Assembly: GCA_938016265.1 (NCBI GenBank)
Contig: CALLWB010000032.1
Span: 1 to 35,213, forward strand
Length of the DNA stretch: 35,213 nucleotides
From: an uncultured Saprospiraceae bacterium
Lineage (GTDB): Bacteria > Bacteroidota > Bacteroidia > Chitinophagales > Saprospiraceae
Direction of reading: 5' to 3'
Shown here piece by piece: positions 16,001 through 22,200 of the stretch. The notes under the pieces were generated by a model that did no database searches, was not told where the DNA came from, and was given only the letters and a program-made list of their open reading frames with translations. Numbering within the stretch: position 1 is the first letter of the stretch; each line of letters begins with the position of its first letter. The translations under genes were made by a program, and so were the position numbers.

Positions 16001-17449
16001 TGGGAAAAACAAGGCGACACCGCAGTTATCACCAAAAACACAGGAAGCACAGATGCTAACTTATTATTTGATGAAGTACAAGGTAAATTTGTTGCAGCAG
16101 ACCAGCCAAATTTAGTCTACGACACCAATACAAAACTGTTTGAAGATGCAGACGGCAATAAATTCAAATATGAAGATGGAGAGTTCAAATCAGTAGAAGG
16201 ATTGGCTGCCAGCTCAATGGCTGGAAAGGTAGTTCGAGGGGTTTCATTTGAAGACTTTGTCTCAGGGGCCAAAGGACAAACCAATGACATTGCAACAAAC
16301 GTCAAACACGCCGAAGACGCCTTTACCCATTTTGAAAATGAGAATTGGGGAGCACTAGAAGATTTATTCACAACAAATGATTATAATAACTGGAATGGCA
16401 CGAACTATCCTCCAAATAATGGCGCAATATCTGCACCGGAGGTCATACCTCTACCAGAAGGTACGGGTATCGACAGATTTGGTGCGCCATCTGGTAGTTT
16501 CGTTTCTCCCCAGGGAGTACCATTGCCACACAGAGCATTACCAGCTAGTACAAGTGGCTCACCTAAGTATTATACCTTATTAGAAGATATTCCAGGAGTT
16601 CAGCAAGGCACGATCATGCCTTGGTTCGGTCAACCAGGTATGGGTAAACAATATAAGTTGCCTGAATCACTCCAATATTATCTAGACAATGACATCATTG
16701 CCCTGGATAACTCAACAGGTAAAAAATTCGCATCGAACTCAGGATGGGCAGAGCCGCCTACTGGATATCGCTGGAAAAAACATGGGGATTCCGCCATCAT
16801 CGTCAACAAAGCAGGAAACAATGGTGCTAAGCTGACTTATGTTGAAAGCACAGGAAAATTCATCGCTACCGATCGCCCCGATTTGACGTTGGACCCAACG
16901 ACTGGATTATTCACTGACAGCTATGGATTGGAATTCAGCTTTGCAAATGGGAAATTTATAGTTCATGCGGTTGGACAGGCACCAGGCTGGGTAGAAGTTC
17001 TGAATATCACAACAATTGTTGAAGCGAAAACGCCTCACGTCTTAAGACTGGATGTAAATGGTGCGGGGACAGGTTTTGGCGGTTGTCATAGTAAAGTGGC
17101 GCTTGATGATTACGTGTCCAACAATCCTGGATCTTCCTATGCCTTCAACAATAAATCTACTGCCGATAGTGGTGGGATCTATACTGCCAATCCTGTAGTT
17201 ACAAAAGCAGATGGCGCTCAGATGGTGAAGTACAATAATGGAGGTCAATCTTCCTTCTTCCCAGATAGTTGGACGGAAGCAAAAATAAAGGCGGAGACGG
17301 AACATGCCATTGCGAATAATCATGGCAAAATACCTCAAAATCCAACAGGAAATGAGTATTTTGGCTTTTCAAGTGATGGTAGCGTAAGGATTCACTTTTA
17401 TCTTAAGAATAATGGTACTTTAGGCTCTTATTTTCCTAAAAAACAATAA
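4004..17449 (+). CDS. Giant DUF4157 polymorphic effector with lysozyme, CHAP, TNT and EndoU domains
   Basis: This is a 4481-residue protein. In order: a leader with PPEL (34-37) and E/K-rich stretch; DUF4157 (about 166-245; HELSH at 229-233); VIQRAA (296-301) and a Pro/Thr linker; beta-repeats with DGF/DNF anchors at 477, 647, 817, 987 and 1155; a beta-rich body to about 1885; a hydrophobic hairpin (1969-2003); LysM-like segments (about 2255, 2549, 2670); GH24 lysozyme (2869-3006; E2879, D2888, T2894); a CHAP-like domain (C3125, H3221); two PG_binding_1 domains (about 3318-3483); SH3-like (3500-3567); LysM (about 3577-3642); a hydrophobic helical region (3665-3963); TNT NAD(P)+ glycohydrolase (4134-4240); and bacterial EndoU RNase (about 4333-4481). 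There is no signal peptide. DUF4157 points to eCIS-type delivery. I see no Cys in the first ~2070 residues. The next gene starts 3 bp after the stop. The exported-effector role is inferred; the domain calls are strong. Confidence 0.9.
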   Translation: MDKGFQDPNKKLQQSNASALSKDEQEHGGNSMLPPELTFESSEKVEEEEQQKEEVVEEQKEEVVEEKQEEQKETEASTSEEKEAPAPTIEFADDEGPGDNNSNNNNGDGSNAFQLNSKGNGETPKSKTPFNFKEDSKKQKETTQKPSYDFGGSGGGDGNGGNAGNGLPNEVNNKMESAFNADFSNVKVHKDSQKSKDIGAYAFTQGNEVHFAPGQFKPYSIDGQELIGHELSHVVQQSEQKVEPTKEVSGVGINDNKNLEKEADAKGKKAANQKDTPAKNKKKPKPKKAVAQSKEVIQRAAAPAPPTSSAPTTKGTSTAPPTSPGPASPVPAFALFGNVLDIDFENVGSSQVLIINVDIAPLATAVKAEVTIDEGAFVSGKLIVVSDHLPGTELVLNVAADGTVSPTLTIKETMLVLGMQATVNAEVTPEGIVGNLTVELPGTQQITDNLKATSGAVSFDLGQGGKFSGNVAVETNDGFVSGTAAVTVDYDTKVWSGTATVTSTDTKQITLTEGVDIILPAGMALTLSFGTEGVDLAITAGAQIEVELKTADGVELEGLLLASIGIGINTSGITITSVSINATTTYKEMEAAVVANLTEEGFAGTVTLSLLQPKPLGDSITAESGSLLYTFGEGGFFTGNLTVKTNDNFAVGTAAVTYDQTTNQWAGTATVSTQEDKTINLLPGATILLPAGIELSVSFGPDGTQILGSASAQINVDINTTDGLQMNSVSVGNIELGIDNSGVTLISLSLDSTTTIYDMQAHVVGSMTEEGFAGTVTIDLLEPKAITNSITAESGQITYAFGTGGAFQGNIQVKTNDGFAVGSAEVSFDPLTSAWAGVATVSSQQAKVITIAGGIELTLPAGMELTISFGPDGTQLEGDASAQINIDLSTTDGLDLTQVAVADIQLSIDNTGISIVSASLDSTTTVFGMEARVVANLDQSGITGSVNIDIVDPISIADFLTIQSGSVSFDFGMAGGFEGTVYVVTNDGFAAGSASVSFDPETENWAGVATVMSLASKFIEVTPGVGIELPAGIEISVGFGSGEIDIDGLANVLVHIDLNTGSGMNVQGEAEVVIRFDNSGITIVSVYLTSTTQILGMDADVEVTIDENGLKGTVNLELSEPFNISSYLVAEAGSFSFDIGSTGLITGALQVNTTDGFAAGTAQITIDPVTHSWTGVAIVSSLAVKEIEIATGVKLVLPAGAELRVEFGSEGISVQVTGNIVAEVDVISESGVQARGIADLDISFGTEGIAIAPNVIVLAVTGGLTTPDIDAIVEDGHLTTTVDNGAILTLSFGEDGKLTTVDLEATGGFSNSEKRIGRISFAGQVNLNPLTLNGILHAVSQAELDILDGERFDIVLVAGSQFFVYLDEQGVSNIDASLAADLKDGEEALARLKMIGMLPRDEGLSLQASIELLKDLQIIEATENHWGLSLKSGASLGATIENGGLSSIEGTLGLGVQDMQGELFSGELSGVIGISQPEHNLAIESGSGSLTLQRDYVMELNAGDVIINSGSYFQATFGEGTLTGIGGLVDAAYDDGTNVISILADLDYDTVNNRIRSLDASLETDAEFFLFNDALKISELSGGISIRDNQLIAIGGHARLDAEIGDFVLAGEADLAWLNSEEGTKFVGNGWLEFAWSEEGENPDKYFMGRVDASIDGDQFEILGQIEMGLMKGLTGAASIWIDQEMDPIISASLTYSTTLMEADELWSFEQDFGVSFMFFPGIAISAGIMLGIGIFTRPLIVMGTAGVENWRPKSKAFPDFYAEISASWGIDLEAKVLAYLGLTLGLDNVLFFEAGIRAGLGIKIPIELNPFITLHGGEEGIWGEVGLNLSIQPIMELIIEAYMQWGVLGFWEGDRTFPIENQDLGELGGLQWSGSFAFGDKEEASQNAPQIPEQIEAPNATPTVESGEKPDGLGIGNQENGPTDAEGGLGSLTDGIGSPAKEGEEPGGLGNFGDEMTKVGEYAEGIGAVGDLIGIIMEGFKWFMTGGPVGLILWIIFKKPNKTEMDAKRDKVEDFRQALTGDVIEQGSTIDRMLGILSGEYSFWTIFNPSIPYQSMVDDGLHRDPDATIDGIADICDGMIKGWTGEGDESRLVEVLRYVHDTKGNAATREMVDKSGGRKKWEDQFESLFWQDSNDRGHLKRIFNEAYGEGVYSSGNKPTYTAEPGATIEIDGRSKDDLAATAFGDASYRYYVDIYNEENNPGLNGTVSGGIGNYYATKLYYLPSTWAISGIANQNVWEARYAIPPGHIEYTHSFESYNMIAQRAYGDSSLGWRIDDYNPLVTDLIEGSTIDFPTAAELGPPWIEVAPVPIGMTSYTLWVTPDSNDIPVMWAGSPDQKVMDIAAQASQIEGGEDAGAQLVIAASLDENTTQFDADTGVAKAAGLIDFLLTSEIFAFEPTDGSGEQGGSSLEEAQPGDIIAIGNHEMTEVGEVVYGHEERAAWIEERQPDAPPQTPEVAMEAAAPLGLAADSGASGIDPTKTVGQNMATKSAATQSAKTAQTSKLGDSSPANGGNTEGPLPPGMIILPTWPEMNEMDALPAEKRGIAPKSRITAKSSDTWSSLALKAYDNWEKALALSDHSSNSGVYLEAGAEITLPSSGDLTATTISVNQVEVAKENAGTGIGKETSSGGKGKGAGAGGEETSSTSTGKETTDGGGPDSGNENTRVIVPGSVIKSIAGDTWSGLAIAAYDDFSLFPRLVNYPANAEVKTLPIGEWITIPTLDELMNTEEFGLGLSPNGFPLLTEMVRVPSADELHHVWAEDRSGASSPLPGQQQAKDGETSPINGPGTWVMASDPFDLAPVADDLVEETQEDPVMNPHAIAVQDMTRGDQTTAAIDETKANIRALTDAKLLAEKAEPESTELVIDGVPQAFVDHLKLREGFETEVYKDSLGKLTVGLGHLLVGEELVTYKEGDTVPMSKLTEWANANVKLAYSGAQAQASTLGITDADFIIALASVCFQLGNAWNDIHTKTWGYMILKQYENAATEAQNSQWHSQTPTRVEDFQAALRALPGGVAGTGGSGIPKADLTRNEHSLADNRWIDDGMLSEYGEAFLLIIDKHIKAIFGASETRDSIVDQICELEADECTEEAHEMRAKLFRANQYAVIEVLDVENNDKYKPGKGKTFCNVYAYDVVTALGGYLPRVWWNAAALAKIQNGEPVTAVYGDTVHEMTANMINDWIREYGDDFGWRAESNMETAQSEANSGKIAIILASNVVATKSGHVAVILAETDQLSANGDKPLISQAGATNVEAGAASSKWWENSNHKDGSAWIFEGPLDSPIMTPEQVGGNMENSGGSHTNTNTNTNTGNGGNTSTGPSINGSVGNGGVNNAADVKVVQGLLAEAGFDPGPIDGIAGKGTVNAIKDFQAANFSWKPDGLVAVNGQTWQKLIAGSTSTNTGGSTGTPAGNTITGSVGQGGVNNEADVKVVQGLLAQAGHSPGSLDGVIGTNTIQAIKDFQGANFDFTPDGLVSVNGQTWLKLVSGESADTTGVPEGKTINQRAIVAFDNPSIKLKVRSAPDTNDSSNIVEELEFGAIVQVLSEPNAPAGWYYVLTECGEVGYSAKDYYWMNLPEENPTLYRVKSGETLLGIIDREIPNYGIDRRTLVNVIAYMNSSISVPDTVNGWKNAQINANDIIFLPSQSYANATKDLVNSGSITQEALGQLAAFTDLGHLLSIGALPTDPGDILQFFLDNLGSLLQYVPGIGHIIDVLDKIKKIWAFFDTVIAAIDEITNQIKQKIQEEIEKVQSKAEQALIDHGVPPSHVAGVMAHLNPMLDELSENWWKMVKDGLWDLVWPLPGVWTDVQALFSNLLVAGSHLWDLEISKFVDSVLDIWGNINSALGRLEGWISIGLIAGPTVLGAMAGGVGAIPGFMAGVAAAESFGMALLASTGLEHAAKIVKGRASLYSVDEAGADPDKAINNHIYYGEIAASSLALGVLGGMVVVAAIGAQVGKAIYRGVKARYKKPTPEESGSNNNGGSGDLTGSQIAANNGWPEAPTGYKWEKQGDTAVITKNTGSTDANLLFDEVQGKFVAADQPNLVYDTNTKLFEDADGNKFKYEDGEFKSVEGLAASSMAGKVVRGVSFEDFVSGAKGQTNDIATNVKHAEDAFTHFENENWGALEDLFTTNDYNNWNGTNYPPNNGAISAPEVIPLPEGTGIDRFGAPSGSFVSPQGVPLPHRALPASTSGSPKYYTLLEDIPGVQQGTIMPWFGQPGMGKQYKLPESLQYYLDNDIIALDNSTGKKFASNSGWAEPPTGYRWKKHGDSAIIVNKAGNNGAKLTYVESTGKFIATDRPDLTLDPTTGLFTDSYGLEFSFANGKFIVHAVGQAPGWVEVLNITTIVEAKTPHVLRLDVNGAGTGFGGCHSKVALDDYVSNNPGSSYAFNNKSTADSGGIYTANPVVTKADGAQMVKYNNGGQSSFFPDSWTEAKIKAETEHAIANNHGKIPQNPTGNEYFGFSSDGSVRIHFYLKNNGTLGSYFPKKQ
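4499..4740 (+). other. DUF4157 domain of the first giant
   Basis: The domain runs from GLPNEVNNKMESAF through HFAPG to GHELSHVVQQ (residues about 166-245). The HExxH motif is intact. The distance from the GLP start to HExxH is 63 residues, the same as in the two paralogues (154 to 217, and 139 to 202). DUF4157 is a known N-terminal marker of eCIS-associated effectors. Whether it is an active metallopeptidase is unproven. Confidence 0.9.
5200..7790 (+). repeat. Five tandem ~170-residue beta-repeats in the first giant
   Basis: The anchor D(G/N)F (as in TNDGFAxGxAxV) begins at 5432, 5942, 6452, 6962 and 7466. The spacing is 510, 510, 510 and 504 nt. Each unit contains GSxxFxFGxGG, then DGFAxG, WxGVATV, LPAGxELxxSFG, a DNSGI-type strand and a TTTxxGMxAxV strand. 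The sequence alternates Thr/Ser/Gly with aliphatic residues, as in a long beta-solenoid or beta-sandwich rod. The DNA copies have diverged, so the array is old. Outer boundaries are approximate. Confidence 0.85.
12608..13020 (+). other. T4-type lysozyme domain (GH24) in the first giant
   Basis: Residues about 2869-3006 resemble phage T4 lysozyme along its length. The motif LREGFETEVYKDSLGKLTVG places E2879, D2888 and T2894 at the same spacing as T4 E11, D20 and T26, followed by GHLL. The C-terminal lobe keeps VCFQLG and a WHSQTPTR stretch, like T4 VFQMG and WYNQTPNR. It should cleave the MurNAc-GlcNAc bonds of peptidoglycan. It is absent from the second giant. Confidence 0.9.
13350..13700 (+). 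other. CHAP/NlpC-like cysteine hydrolase domain in the first giant
   Basis: Around residues 3116-3245, TFCNVYAYDV supplies a candidate nucleophile C3125 at the start of a helix. SGHVAVILAE supplies H3221, about 96 residues later, as expected for the papain-like CHAP/NlpC fold. It follows the lysozyme directly, so the likely substrate is peptidoglycan peptide or amide bonds. The exact family within the fold is not certain. Confidence 0.65.
13961..14450 (+). repeat. Tandem pair of peptidoglycan-binding (PG_binding_1) domains
   Basis: Two copies start at GSVGNGGVNNAADVKVVQ (13961) and GSVGQGGVNNEADVKVVQ (14234), a 273-nt (91-residue) period. Each shows the typical VVQGLLAxAG, DGxxGxxTxxAIKDFQ and NGQTWxKL. 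The second giant has a single copy at about 26449-26655. Confidence 0.85.
15965..16190 (+). repeat. Pre-toxin adaptor module, copy 1 (before TNT)
   Basis: Residues about 3988-4063 contain NNGWPEAPTGYKW, a GDTAVI strand, a GKFVAAD strand and a DGNKFKYEDGEF end. Copy 2 is found 771 nt (257 residues, Trp to Trp) later. Each copy is followed by a different toxin domain. Confidence 0.75.
16404..16720 (+). other. TNT-type NAD(P)+ glycohydrolase toxin domain
   Basis: Residues about 4134-4240 carry the signatures of the tuberculosis necrotizing toxin family (DUF4237/TNT): YPPNNGA, IDRFGAPSGSFVSPQG with R4158, an HRALP with H4176/R4177, and PWFGQPGMGKQY with Q4210, ending in a helix and strand. The family hydrolyses NAD+ and NADP+ in the target cytosol. 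Here it is internal, not C-terminal. Confidence 0.9.
16725..16970 (+). repeat. Pre-toxin adaptor module, copy 2 (before EndoU)
   Basis: Residues about 4242-4323 contain SGWAEPPTGYRW, a GDSAIIV strand, GKFIATDRPDL and a SYGLEFSFANGKF end. These match copy 1 (GWPEAPTGYKW, GDTAVI, GKFVAAD) position by position. It links the TNT domain to the EndoU domain. Confidence 0.75.
17000..17446 (+). other. C-terminal bacterial EndoU RNase toxin domain
   Basis: Residues about 4333-4481 match the bacterial EndoU pattern: TPHVLRLDV (H4345), FGGCHSKVAL (H4362), GGIYTANPVV, then SSFFPDSWTEAKIKAE, and a terminal NEYFGFSSDGSVRIHFY followed by LGSYFP. The family consists of metal-dependent or metal-independent RNases and tRNases used as contact-dependent toxins. 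The protein ends right after the domain, as usual for a warhead. Confidence 0.85.
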
Positions 17450-17452
17450 TTG

Positions 17453-18271
17453 ATGGACTATCATTTTACAGTAAATACCTACAAAGACCCAAGCACAGGG
17501 AAGGAGTTTTCGAACCCGCTGGTAAACATTGAGAATAAAGAGAAATACGGATGGTTCTTTCAAGATGAAATTCAAAATTTGTCGTTGAATGTTCCGTATT
17601 TAAAAGAGATATCCGAAAAATTAGGCGCATTGATGTCGGGTAAATCTTCTTTCTATGAAGGATTTGGCCATCAAGTTTATATGATCGAATGCGACAAAAA
17701 GCAGGCGAAAGTAAAAAACATGCAGGAAGGAGAAGCGGTAGAAGCCACTATTCCTACCAAAGACATTTATCGCCTTATCAAAGATTGGTATCAGTATGTT
17801 GTCGATTTTGATAAAATTAAAAATGGGAATGCTGGAGAAAAGGCAACTCCCGTTGTCGATTCTGGTTCGTTTGCTTTTAAAAAAATTGATCTTCCTGCAG
17901 GCACTACCAACAAAGAAATCCATAGTCAAGAAATCACTCAAAAAGAACTGCCACTAACGATTGAAGTGGGCAAAAATAAAAATCTTCGTTTTGATATCGC
18001 GGCGCCTCTGAAGAGTAGAATGTGGCCTGACAAATTGAATGCTAAAAAACAGGTAGAACAACTCACCAAACTTCTCGAAGCAGATGTCAGTTTCACTAAA
18101 CGAGGTACCTACTATATCAAAAAACAAAGCACCAGTCATTCGCTCAACACTCTATATTTGTCAATAGGGGTGCTGGATGGAAAGAAATGTCTGGTCAGTT
18201 ATTATTATGGAGAAAAGCAGCCTTTTGTCTACCTCACTTATTTAGACACCGTCATACAACTTGAAAAATAA
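17453..18271 (+). CDS. Putative immunity protein for the EndoU toxin
   Basis: I prefer the ATG at 17453 (272 residues) to the TTG three bases earlier. It begins 3 bp after the giant gene's stop codon, the usual place for a cognate immunity gene. The N-terminal ~110 residues look like a small alpha/beta immunity fold: an acidic helix (YLKEISEKLGALMSG), FGHQVYMIECD strands, then a domain-closing helix RLIKDWYQYV, as in many immunity proteins. A linker (about 118-150) leads to a second domain of about 110 residues ending in strands (LYLSIGVLDGKKCLVSYYYG). It could therefore be a two-domain immunity protein. There is no signal peptide, consistent with cytoplasmic protection. The stop overlaps the next start. 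I do not recognise the family; the immunity role is inferred from position. Confidence 0.7.
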   Translation: MDYHFTVNTYKDPSTGKEFSNPLVNIENKEKYGWFFQDEIQNLSLNVPYLKEISEKLGALMSGKSSFYEGFGHQVYMIECDKKQAKVKNMQEGEAVEATIPTKDIYRLIKDWYQYVVDFDKIKNGNAGEKATPVVDSGSFAFKKIDLPAGTTNKEIHSQEITQKELPLTIEVGKNKNLRFDIAAPLKSRMWPDKLNAKKQVEQLTKLLEADVSFTKRGTYYIKKQSTSHSLNTLYLSIGVLDGKKCLVSYYYGEKQPFVYLTYLDTVIQLEK

Positions 18272-19188
18272 TGCCTGATAAAAAGACCTCAAATTTAGTC
18301 CCCTCCATTGTTTTTAAAGACCTCGATCGGCTATACACCATCATGGATCAACTAGAATTGGACCGGAAAATTGTCGACCCAATTCTGGAAGCCTTTTCCA
18401 ATGATATGAACATGGTCTATGAATTTTCAATTGGCAATTCTGAATCGCTCGGTATCATGATTCTGGTAGCAGGAAAATCCAACTACCAACGTTTGGCTAA
18501 GTTTATGGAAGAATCTGGAATGGCCCCAGAGGAAATTGAGTACTTTTTAAATTGTGGGGAGTCGTTTGGTTACAATTCGGTGTTTTTCAAAATTGATTTT
18601 TCTAAGGAGGGAGTGGAGGAAATTTCTTATTACTATAGAACAAAATTATCGCTGGAAGATCTTCAAATCTGGCTGACTAGTTGCCGAATCACTGTTGAAG
18701 AACAAGAAAAACTATTAGTCATTGCAAGGTTTTTAGACAAGGAATATGCACAGGTTGGCGTTTCTTTGACTCCTGGAGAGGCAGGTGCAGAGAAAGCGTA
18801 CTTCAACATTCAAGGACATTTCAGTAACTGGTCAAAAATAGGCGCTGCCATAAAAACGGTCCTCAACATACCAGATACCATTATCACTGACCTTTTCAAC
18901 GAATACTTCACCCACAACAAACAGCATTTATACTTCGCAGTAGGATTTAAAGACCAACATCTTATCCCTGTGGTGCAATTGGGAGTTTATGGTGTAGAAA
19001 AGCAACTCGCAGACACGATTTATCAACGATTTGGCCAAGATCAAGCCATTATTCAAAGTATTGACTATCTTTTTGAAACTTCTGAGAAACAAAACATTGA
19101 CTACCTGAGTTTTAAAATTGCACCTCAAGGCATACAGTCAATAAAGACTTATTCCCATAAAGAATATGTAAAGGATTATCTGGTTTAG
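18271..19188 (+). CDS. Second putative immunity protein of the TNT/EndoU effector
   Basis: This is a 305-residue soluble protein whose ATG overlaps the preceding stop by one base (TAATG), so it is translationally coupled to the first candidate immunity gene. It shows two similar-looking halves of strands and helices, for example YNSVFFKIDFSKEG followed by SYYYRTKLSLEDL, and QVGVSLTPGEAGAEKAYFNI followed by a helix. There is no signal peptide or membrane helix, and I do not recognise the family. The upstream effector carries two cytosolic toxins and exactly two coupled genes follow it, so this gene may protect against the TNT NADase. That pairing is an inference. A 98-bp gap without a clear terminator separates it from the second giant. 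Confidence 0.7.
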   Translation: MPDKKTSNLVPSIVFKDLDRLYTIMDQLELDRKIVDPILEAFSNDMNMVYEFSIGNSESLGIMILVAGKSNYQRLAKFMEESGMAPEEIEYFLNCGESFGYNSVFFKIDFSKEGVEEISYYYRTKLSLEDLQIWLTSCRITVEEQEKLLVIARFLDKEYAQVGVSLTPGEAGAEKAYFNIQGHFSNWSKIGAAIKTVLNIPDTIITDLFNEYFTHNKQHLYFAVGFKDQHLIPVVQLGVYGVEKQLADTIYQRFGQDQAIIQSIDYLFETSEKQNIDYLSFKIAPQGIQSIKTYSHKEYVKDYLV

Positions 19189-19286
19189 TTTATCCAAAAA
19201 CTTTCTTTTTTCAAAGAATTGACTTATCTTAATAGTCCCACCTATCCAATCCACCTGTTTTATCGACCTAGCATCCATAATAGATT

Positions 19287-22200
19287 ATGGAAAAAGGTCA
19301 ACGCAACGTACAAAGAAAATCAAAACCAGATAAAAGAAAGTATCTGGCTGCTGCTTCAATTGATAAAGAAATTGAGGAGCTAGAAGGCCATTCACTTATG
19401 CCGCCTACGCTTGCAATTTTTACGGCTCCTCCTCCAGAAGACGAGGACAGTGCGGAAGAAATACAAATAGAACAACTAGCAAAGTCTGACGAAGTTAGCG
19501 ATACGGAAGCCATTAAAGAATATAGTGGAGAAACTCCCCCATCCGATGGATCAGGTACTCAAGCCCCAGGTGAATGCTACAGACATCCCAATCACAACGC
19601 AGAAAAAAACGGATATCCAAGCGGCAAACCACCCTTCAAACTTAAACAGAAAGAAGACAACAAACCTTTAAAAGAAAAAAAATCAAAAGAACAGTTTAAA
19701 CTCAACGATGGCGATGACGCTAATGCAGGTGGCATCGCTCCAAACGGACTTCCATCCGAAGTAAACAAAAAAATGGAAGCCGCCTTTGAGCTCGACTTTT
19801 CTAAAGTAAAAATCCATAAAAACTCCAGTAAATCTTCTGAAATTGACGCCTACGCATTTGCGCAGGGACAAAACATACATTTTGCCCCCGGACACTACCA
19901 ACCGTATTCCCGTTCAGGGCAACAATTAATCGGGCACGAGTTGGCACATATCGCACAACAAGGCGCTGGAAAAGTAAAACCAACCAAACTAGAAAATGGT
20001 GTACAAGTCAATGACAGCAAAAAACTAGAAAGAGAGGCCGATATAAAAGGTAAACAAGCTGCCGACCACACCGGCAAATCGACAACTGGCAAAAAGAAAG
20101 AAGCACTGCCAGACAGTTCGCTAAAAGTAGTACAAAAAGCAGCACAAGGGGCTCCCGCACCAGCAACCAAAACAACTAAAACCTCCTCCACCAACCAACC
20201 ATCCGGTCCAGCGATTCCTCTATTTACTTTGCTTGACCAGGTACTGGACATTAATTTCGGGAAAGTTTCCGGTAGTTCTACACTACAATTGGATTTGAAC
20301 CTTGTTCCACTTCTTACTGCAGTTTCAGTCGATGTGGTGTTCCAGGACGGCGTATTCGAGTCTGGCCTGTTAACAGTGGTCAGTGAGCACCTTCCAAGGG
20401 TGAAATTTGAGCTCAATGTAGATAGTGAAGGGACTGTTGATCCTATATTGACAATTGATTTGCAAACAAAAATCATGGGGATGCCTGCTTACGTTACAGC
20501 AGAGGTAACTCCTGAAGGTGTATCTGGTACCGTCACTGCCTACCTCATGCAATCTAAAACAATTACTGACTACCTATCCGTAGATTCAGGAATGATAACA
20601 TTCAACTTAGGAGAAGGTGGTAAATTTATTGGTGAAGTACAAGTTAGTACCACCGACGGATTTGCAGCAGGAAGTGCAAGTGTTGAAGTAGATTATGAGA
20701 CAGGCCAATGGTCTGGTGTAGCCTCCCTTACCACATTACAACCAAAATCAATAGAACTTTTCCCTGGTATCGATGTCATTATTCCTGCTAATGAAGAATT
20801 GATGACTTCCTTTGGTCTTGAGGGTGTTCAAATGGAAGGTACTTTAAACTTACAAGTAGAAGTAGAGGTAGAAACAACTGCAGGAATGGAAATCGTCGGT
20901 TTTGCTGACATGGTCATTGTACTTGGTAATTCTGGCATTGAAATTCCAACCTTCTCTCTAACTGCCACTACTACAATTATGGGCATTGAGGGAACGGTCC
21001 AAATCACCATTGATGAAGGCATTTTCTCTGGTTTCATTACCATAGAATTAATAGACCAACAAAATTTATCTAGTTATATCGTTGTCCAAACCGGGACCTT
21101 AACCTTTGAATTAGGGAATGGTGGTTTATTTGTCGGTGCAATTCAGGTGGCAACAACAGATGGGTTTGCTACTGGAACGGCCAATGTAGTTGTCAATCCA
21201 TCCCAGGATTACTGGGAGGGTGTTGCTACACTATCCACCGCCATACCTAAAACCATCCCTGTTGTTCCAGGTGTGGATCTTGAAGTTCCTGCTGGTGCAT
21301 CTCTTGAAATTTCGTTTGGCTCTGATGGAGTACAAGTGCAAGGGGCTGCAAAAGTAACTACAGAGATCTTCTTAAGCTCTGACAGTATTCAAGCACAAGG
21401 GATTGCGGAGTTACTCCTTGAAATTGACAATGACGGTATTACCATAAAACCAAGTGTCATTGCTCTTGCAATAACAAGTGGACTAAGTACTCCAGATATT
21501 GATGCAATTGTCAATGAGGGGCACCTCACCACTGACACAGATACAGGTGGTGTGCTCACCTTGACCTTCAATGACGAAGGCAATTTAGTCCAGGTAGATT
21601 TGGAAGCGACTGGCGGATTCTCAACAACTGAAAAACGAATTGGAAGGATATCCTTCACAGGCCGAGCTAACCTGAATCCCTTTGAGTTACATGGTATGAT
21701 ACATGCGGTTTCTCAGGCAGAACTAGACATTTTTGTTGGTGAAAAATATGCGCTTGTACTTGTTGCAGGTAGTCAGTTTTTTGTTTCTCTGGATGAGCAA
21801 GGCGTTTCAAATATTGATGCGAGTTTGGGAGTCGACCTCAAAAAAGGGGAAGAAGCAATTGCCCGACTTACTTTGATTGGCATGCTTCCAAGGGGACAAG
21901 GATTGACGTTGATGGCGGCCATTGATCTACTTAAAGACATTGTCATCTCCGAGCCTTCCCAAGATAGCTTAGGATTTAAAATATTAAAAGACGCTTCCCT
22001 TGGAGCTACCTTCGAACAAAGTACCTTGACTCAAATAGAGGGTGCTGTAGAAATTGAGGTGGCAGACCAAGAGGGACTAATATTTAGTGGCGGACTTTCA
22101 GGTACTATTGGCCTTACCCAACCAGATCAAAATTTTTCTATCCTTACGGGGAATGCCAATCTTACCTTGGAAAGAGATTATGCCATATCAGAACAAACGG

